Shown: piece by piece, positions 6,754 to 9,520 of the stretch
Layout of the letters: every line of letters starts with the position of its first letter
How positions within the stretch are numbered: the stretch's first letter is position 1
Origin: Bacillota bacterium
Lineage (GTDB): Bacteria; Bacillota; Clostridia; Acetivibrionales; DTU013
DNA: 9,520 nucleotides
Assembly (NCBI GenBank): GCA_023418915.1
Contig: JAEZYU010000076.1
Coordinates: 1-9,520, forward strand
Direction: 5' to 3'
The notes under the pieces: generated by a model
Databases searched by the model: none
What the model was told of the DNA's origin: nothing
Seen by the model: only the letters and a program-made list of their open reading frames with translations
Made by a program: the position numbers and the translations under genes

Positions 6754-6782
6754 TCCGGCCTTGACTCCGCCGAGCGGCCGGA
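6754..6782 (+). repeat. TCC-loop hairpin before the first attC
   Basis: Outer stem TCCGGCC (6754-6760) / GGCCGGA (6776-6782); inner stem TTGAC/GCCGA (one A/C mismatch) around a TCC loop, with a 2-base 3' bulge (GC). A nearly identical copy lies at 9186-9214 before the third attC. One base separates it from the extended attC stem. Confidence 0.75.
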
Positions 6783-6798
6783 GGATGAACCGCACTAC

Positions 6799-6967
6799 GC
6801 ATAACAAAGCATTCCCGCAAGGGTGCTGGGGAAAGGCATCAGACCTTATACCATTGACAGCAGTAGCGCGAGCAGGCACCACACCGATTCGCTGGGTGGC
6901 GAGCACCGCCAGGGAGAAGGGCTCTGCGGGTCCAGCTCATCGGCGTCGTGAATGCGAGACGTTAGGT
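6799..6967 (+). repeat. attC site of cassette 1 (169 bp)
   Basis: R'' is GCATAAC (6799-6805) and R' is GTTAGGT (6961-6967), with cleavage expected after the G at 6961. Inside, the left arm AAAGCATTC is matched by GAATGC near the right end (6951-6956), with unequal unpaired spacers as in known attC sites. The middle is GC-rich and about 85-90% alike by eye to the third attC. Confidence 0.85.
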
Positions 6968-6984
6968 GAAATTTTCTGCTTAGA

Positions 6985-7003
6985 TCGCCCCGTCCAGGGG
7001 CGA
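6985..7003 (+). repeat. Hairpin at the start of cassette 2
   Basis: TCGCCCC (6985-6991) pairs with GGGGCGA (6997-7003) around the loop GTCCA. It sits 5 bases after the extended stem, in the same place as the hairpins opening cassettes 1, 3 and 4, but lacks their inner stem and bulge. The TCC is retained in the loop. Confidence 0.65.
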
Positions 7004-7097
7004 GAAATGAAAGAATAGACTTTGAAGTCAAGATCACATTAGTTTGAAACTTTGAACTACAGATTATTTTTATATTGTGTAAAGGCGATGATAAGAG

Positions 7098-7871
7098 TTG
7101 AACGGTCAAATGTATCAGATTTGCTGCATTACTGCAGCAGCAAAAAAAGCACTAAAAGAGAAATCAGCATTATTGTATACTCCGCTCAAGTATGAGAATA
7201 GAATAGAATTTCAGTTTCTTCCGGAAAAGAAACTTTTTAGTGCAAAGAAATATAAAGCGGAAAATGTACTTGGATGGTATGATAATTGCTTAAAGAAGGG
7301 ACTGCAGGATGTCAAGTTCATTGCTCCCGTTGCAGTTAAGGATCGAAATATTCTTGGCTTTTCCAATACAACTCAAAGTTCTATTGTATGCTTTTATGAA
7401 GGGAGCAAAGTTACTTTCTTCTCTGCACAATGGGAATTTGATTCCGCTCAAAAGGTATGGAATATTCTTTATATAGAACAGGAGTGTAAGGATGCACCCC
7501 CGGGGAAGCCACATTTTGAAAATAATACTGAGAGTTTTAAATCTGTCTTATTAGAAATCAAAGAATTTGCCATCAAGATTGATTGTGATAGTTTTGCCGC
7601 GGTATTTCAAAAAGCTCTTGATATTCTGTTGGGATCTTCAGATTATTCAGATACTACATATCATATACCTCTTCCAGAAATCCCAGAAGAAAATTTGCAT
7701 ATTTTTGAAGCAGCTAGTACTGCCGATGTTTTCGGCGCAATGGGTTCTTGGAATGACAGCCCACCTTATATAGCACACGAAAAAGGTATGGATAAACAAT
7801 ACGAGTTTCTGTCAAGTGAATTACTGAAACAGGTTCGGCTTGCAACTTTATTTGCTATTAATGAATGGTAG
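7098..7871 (+). CDS. Cassette-borne hypothetical protein (cassette 2)
   Basis: A protein of 257 residues from TTG 7098, or 253 from ATG 7110 (MYQICC). Neither start has a convincing ribosome binding site; AAGG at 7082-7085 is 12 bases from the TTG. I recognise no family. It is a soluble, acidic-aromatic protein with no signal peptide or membrane segment. The first 130 residues look beta-rich (FLPEKKLF, VTFFSAQWEFDSAQKVWNIL), followed by a helical part around EIKEFAIKIDCDSFAAVFQKA and a C-terminal helix SELLKQVRLATLFAINEW. The PPYIAHEKGMDKQYEFLSSE segment near 221-240 may mark a conserved site. Base composition is AT-rich, unlike the flanking attC DNA and the glg genes. Orphan genes of unknown function are usual in integron cassettes. 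It is clearly a real gene by length and intact frame. Confidence 0.8.
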   Translation: MNGQMYQICCITAAAKKALKEKSALLYTPLKYENRIEFQFLPEKKLFSAKKYKAENVLGWYDNCLKKGLQDVKFIAPVAVKDRNILGFSNTTQSSIVCFYEGSKVTFFSAQWEFDSAQKVWNILYIEQECKDAPPGKPHFENNTESFKSVLLEIKEFAIKIDCDSFAAVFQKALDILLGSSDYSDTTYHIPLPEIPEENLHIFEAASTADVFGAMGSWNDSPPYIAHEKGMDKQYEFLSSELLKQVRLATLFAINEW

Positions 7872-7944
7872 GATTATGAGAATAATATATAGTTGGATTA
7901 ATACGTATTTATATATATTGTGGACGATTAGGTTTTGTAAAAGG

Positions 7945-7983
7945 TTCAGCCGTCCATGACTGAATCTGGCTCCGTGAGGCAGA
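7945..7983 (+). repeat. Variant hairpin pair before the second attC
   Basis: TTCAG (7945-7949) pairs with CTGAA (7960-7964) around a loop containing TCCA. Next to it TCTG (7965-7968) pairs with CAGA (7980-7983), with CTC/GAG inside. The second overlaps the extended attC stem (7979-7997), so the two folds compete. These occupy the place of the strong TCC-loop hairpins seen before the other attC sites. Confidence 0.4.
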
Positions 7984-7990
7984 AAACTTC

Positions 7991-8153
7991 ACCTAACATT
8001 ACTTTTACGCAAGGGGCATAGCAGGAAGTATGACGTAAAAAGAAGTTCAGGTGGTCATTGCTGCCCACACCGTCTCACCGGGCGGCAAGCGCCGCTAAAG
8101 GGCAGAGCTCCGCTGGTCCGGTTCGTCGGTGTCGTAAAACCGAGACGTTATAT
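7991..8153 (+). repeat. attC site of cassette 2 (163 bp)
   Basis: R'' is ACCTAAC (7991-7997) and R' is GTTATAT (8147-8153). R'' matches the start of its own cassette (GTTAGGT at 6961), not its present R', as expected of an inserted cassette. The left arm TTTTACG (8003-8009) pairs with CGTAAAA (8133-8139). Overall it is diverged from the other two attC sites but follows the same order of blocks. Confidence 0.83.
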
Positions 8154-8172
8154 GCAATATGGCCTGTCGACG

Positions 8173-8199
8173 TCGCCCGGGCCTCCGGCCGACGGGCGA
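8173..8199 (+). repeat. TCC-loop hairpin at the start of cassette 3
   Basis: Outer stem TCGCCCG (8173-8179) / CGGGCGA (8193-8199), inner stem GGCC/GGCC (8180-8183, 8187-8190), loop TCC, 2-base 3' bulge GA. It starts 4 bases after the extended stem and 52 bases before the gene's start. Confidence 0.75.
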
Positions 8200-8250
8200 A
8201 TATAGATGCTCTGCAAATGGGACGGTCCGCGAAAGTGAGGTTTGGACATA

Positions 8251-9153
8251 ATGATTATAGATGAAAAATTGATTAGTATTGTAAGTGATTTGGTTGGTAA
8301 CTTTGATATCGTTGAAGGTTTACGAAACGATAGTAATAGAACCGGCGTATATAAAATAAAGGTTAGTAATGAGATATTGTTTGTAAAAATCCATAATCGC
8401 CTTAGCCGATGGAATCCGGAGGTTTATGCATATAACAATTGGACTTCGGCATTAGAGCCGTTTACACCCAAGTTATTACATTCGTTTAACTCTGATAACA
8501 TTTTTGGTATTATTATTACTCAAATTCGAGGTAAAACAATAAACGAGTTTAATATAACAGATGACAAAATTCTGGAGGAATCATATTTTAAAGCAGGAGA
8601 ACTTCTTAAAATATTGCACTGCAAATACAAAGGGACATATTTGGGGATACCGTCTGCCGATGGCACACCATATGAAAAAAATACAAAGATCGATCCGGTT
8701 AACTACATTGTATCATCATTGGAACGCTTACTTAAGGAAGGATGCGATAAAGGACTATTGAGTTGTGGCGATAAGGATTTGGTTGACTGGTGTATAAATA
8801 ACAGCAATGTTTTTGTAGATAGTGTGCCGGTTCCAACAAACTGGGATTATTCGCAGAATAATTGGATGATTGACAGCAATGGTAGTTTTACTGGTGTTAT
8901 CGATTTTGAGAATATGCTCTGGGGCATTGATGTTGATAGTTTTGGTGTGATCAATGCCAGGTACACTTACAACAAACCTAAATTAAGACAGGCAATATTT
9001 GATGGGTATGAGTTGGAAAATGATTTAGCAAGACAAGTGCAGCTTCGAATAGTCAGCACAAAACTTGCAATCGCTGATATTACATATGGTTCAAGTATGA
9101 ATGATCAAAGAATTTTTACATTAGCACGAAGGTTTTTGGATAATTTGAAGTGA
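8251..9153 (+). CDS. APH-fold phosphotransferase (cassette 3)
   Basis: A 300-residue protein of the aminoglycoside phosphotransferase / choline kinase-like superfamily, cytoplasmic enzymes that move phosphate from a nucleotide to a small hydroxyl-bearing substrate. Visible motifs: a nucleotide-loop region near 24-36, K46 in FVKIHN with E57 in WNPEVY as the Lys-Glu pair, the catalytic loop TNWDYSQNNWMI with D199 and N204, and the metal-binding GVIDFE with D218. The catalytic loop, usually HGD, reads NWD; the base Asp and the Asn five residues on are kept, so activity is likely. Length fits APH enzymes. Antibiotic resistance is possible for a cassette gene, but the substrate cannot be told. ATG 8251 is chosen because GTGAGG (8235-8240) lies 10 bases upstream; TTG 8242 would leave no spacing. 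AT-rich, unlike the surrounding attC DNA. Confidence 0.85.
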   Translation: MIIDEKLISIVSDLVGNFDIVEGLRNDSNRTGVYKIKVSNEILFVKIHNRLSRWNPEVYAYNNWTSALEPFTPKLLHSFNSDNIFGIIITQIRGKTINEFNITDDKILEESYFKAGELLKILHCKYKGTYLGIPSADGTPYEKNTKIDPVNYIVSSLERLLKEGCDKGLLSCGDKDLVDWCINNSNVFVDSVPVPTNWDYSQNNWMIDSNGSFTGVIDFENMLWGIDVDSFGVINARYTYNKPKLRQAIFDGYELENDLARQVQLRIVSTKLAIADITYGSSMNDQRIFTLARRFLDNLK

Positions 9154-9185
9154 TTTTATCAAATTGTTTATATGGGTTAAGGAAT

Positions 9186-9214
9186 TCCGGCCTTGGCTCC
9201 GCCGAGCGGCCGGA
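9186..9214 (+). repeat. TCC-loop hairpin before the third attC
   Basis: Outer stem TCCGGCC (9186-9192) / GGCCGGA (9208-9214), inner stem TTGGC/GCCGA with one wobble pair, loop TCC (9198-9200), 2-base 3' bulge GC. It differs from the copy at 6754 by a change that restores the inner pair there mismatched. Confidence 0.75.
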
Positions 9215-9230
9215 GGACAGGCCATACTGC

Positions 9231-9400
9231 ACATAACAAAGCAGTCAGCGCAAGGGTGCTGGGGAAAGTCATTCGGTCTTATACCATTAACAGCAGTAGA
9301 GCGAGCAGGCACCACACCGATTCACTGGGTGCGAGCACCGCCAGGGAGAAGGGCTTCGAGGGTCCAGCTCATCGATGTCGCGACTGCTGAGCCGTTATAT
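9231..9400 (+). repeat. attC site of cassette 3 (170 bp)
   Basis: R'' is ACATAAC (9231-9237) and R' is GTTATAT (9394-9400). The left arm GCAGTC (9241-9246) pairs with GACTGC (9382-9387), and GCG continues the helix past one extra base on the left, like the extrahelical base of known attC sites. The central part is very similar to the first attC. Confidence 0.85.
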
Positions 9401-9422
9401 GAAATTCTGCCCACCGAATGCT

Positions 9423-9445
9423 ACCTGGGCCTCCGGTAACCAGGT
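9423..9445 (+). repeat. TCC-loop hairpin at the start of cassette 4
   Basis: Outer stem ACCTGG (9423-9428) / CCAGGT (9440-9445), inner stem GCC/GGT (9429-9431, 9435-9437), loop TCC, 2-base 3' bulge AA. The outer stem shares no sequence with those of cassettes 1 and 3 but pairs fully, which is covariation in support of the fold. Confidence 0.7.
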
Positions 9446-9503
9446 GAAAAGTGAGAACGCTATGCGTGAATGTTGAGATAAACGAAAATTGCGAGGTAAA
9501 TTA

Positions 9504-9520
9504 ATGGTATATTACTCTTC
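9504..9520 (+). CDS. Start of the cassette 4 gene (partial)
   Basis: ATG 9504 follows GAGG (9493-9496) by 7 bases and begins MVYYS before the window ends. Its place after the hairpin matches cassettes 1 and 3, so it is probably the start of the fourth cassette's gene. Nothing can be said of its product. Confidence 0.6.

Larger units (their letters stand above)
6239..6961 (+). mobile_element. Gene cassette 1 (RidA family), 723 bp
   Basis: The cassette runs from TT of the core at 6238-6244 to the G of the next core at 6961. Its first bases (6238-6259) are the reverse complement of 6784-6805 at 20 of 22 positions, so start and attC belong to the same former circle. It contains a 5' hairpin, one gene, a 3' hairpin and a 169-bp attC. 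No convincing promoter is visible inside; expression probably depends on read-through from the integrase side. Confidence 0.85.
6962..8147 (+). mobile_element. Gene cassette 2 (unknown protein), 1186 bp
   Basis: Starts at the core 6961-6967 and ends at G 8147. Bases 6961-6979 equal the reverse complement of 7979-7997 at 18 of 19 positions, confirming the unit. It holds a 5' hairpin, about 95 AT-rich bases with no clear promoter, one gene, about 70 AT-rich bases with no recognisable element, a variant 3' hairpin region and attC. Confidence 0.85.
8148..9394 (+). mobile_element. Gene cassette 3 (APH-fold phosphotransferase), 1247 bp
   Basis: From the core 8147-8153 to G 9394. Bases 8147-8168 equal the reverse complement of 9216-9237 at 20 of 22 positions. 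Contains the 5' hairpin, one gene, the 3' hairpin and attC, with no convincing internal promoter. Confidence 0.85.
9395..9520 (+). mobile_element. Gene cassette 4, 5' part
   Basis: Begins after the core at 9394 and runs off the window. It opens with TTATATGAAATTCTG, then the TCC-loop hairpin, then the start of a gene. Its attC lies outside the window. Confidence 0.75.

Noticed and set aside
6761..7018. Open frame of 85 codons across the first attC
   Set aside because: It lies over the attC dyad and hairpins. Its translation resembles that of the frames at 9164-9439 and 9193-9390 only because the repeat DNA is conserved.
7044..7078. Promoter inside cassette 2 (TTGAAA or TTGAAC with TATTGT or TATATT)
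   Set aside because: No pair of boxes has a 16-18 base spacing; the best is 15 with a poor -10.
8058..8264. Open frame of 68 codons across the second attC
   Set aside because: It covers attC and the 5' hairpin of cassette 3, has no ribosome binding site and overlaps the start of the phosphotransferase gene.
9164..9439. Two overlapping open frames across the third attC
   Set aside because: Explained by the GC-rich attC repeat lacking stops; no translation signals.
6754..9445. CRISPR array or insertion sequence as explanation of the repeats
   Set aside because: The repeats are about 1.2 kb apart, are internally dyad-symmetric and separate single genes; no transposase, target duplication or short regular spacers are seen.

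Overview
The window looks like a chromosomal segment from a low-to-mid GC Firmicute, most likely a clostridial relative. The evidence is an overlapping glgC-glgD pair (the two-subunit ADP-glucose pyrophosphorylase typical of Firmicutes), strong purine-rich ribosome binding sites and a near-consensus sigma-A promoter. No rRNA or marker gene is present, so the assignment is an inference.

Positions 1-4539 hold ordinary genes on the + strand: the tail of an unidentified gene, a QueG-like double [4Fe-4S] protein, glgC and glgD, a 3' fragment of an amino-acid ABC transporter ATPase gene, and an EamA/DMT-family exporter. Positions 4540-5039 contain no intact gene. They hold a palindromic hairpin, a strong promoter followed by a multi-hairpin transcript candidate, an AT-rich terminator-like hairpin, an extended -10 promoter and what may be a membrane-gene remnant.

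From 5040 to the end the window reads as an integron. A tyrosine recombinase (5040-6125) is followed by a candidate attI region and by three complete one-gene cassettes plus the start of a fourth, all on the + strand. The cassettes encode a RidA-family protein, an unrecognised protein and an APH-fold phosphotransferase. Each cassette begins at a G^TT core and ends in a 163-170 bp attC-like site with R''/R' core boxes. The inner L boxes differ between cassettes but stay complementary within each site. Each cassette start also matches the reverse complement of the left flank of its own attC over 19-22 bp. This shows that the boundaries are real and that each cassette was once a circle.

Three things are unusual. 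An integron is unexpected beside a Firmicutes glg operon. The recombinase carries an extra N-terminal HARP-like domain, lacks the insertion that marks canonical IntI, and is transcribed in the same direction as the cassettes. Finally, the cassette ends carry extra conserved structure: extended stems whose only mismatches are A/C on the top strand, hence G/T wobbles on the bottom strand, and small hairpins with a TCC loop and a two-base 3' bulge on both sides of the recombination site. Whether this lineage has been described before cannot be decided from the sequence alone.
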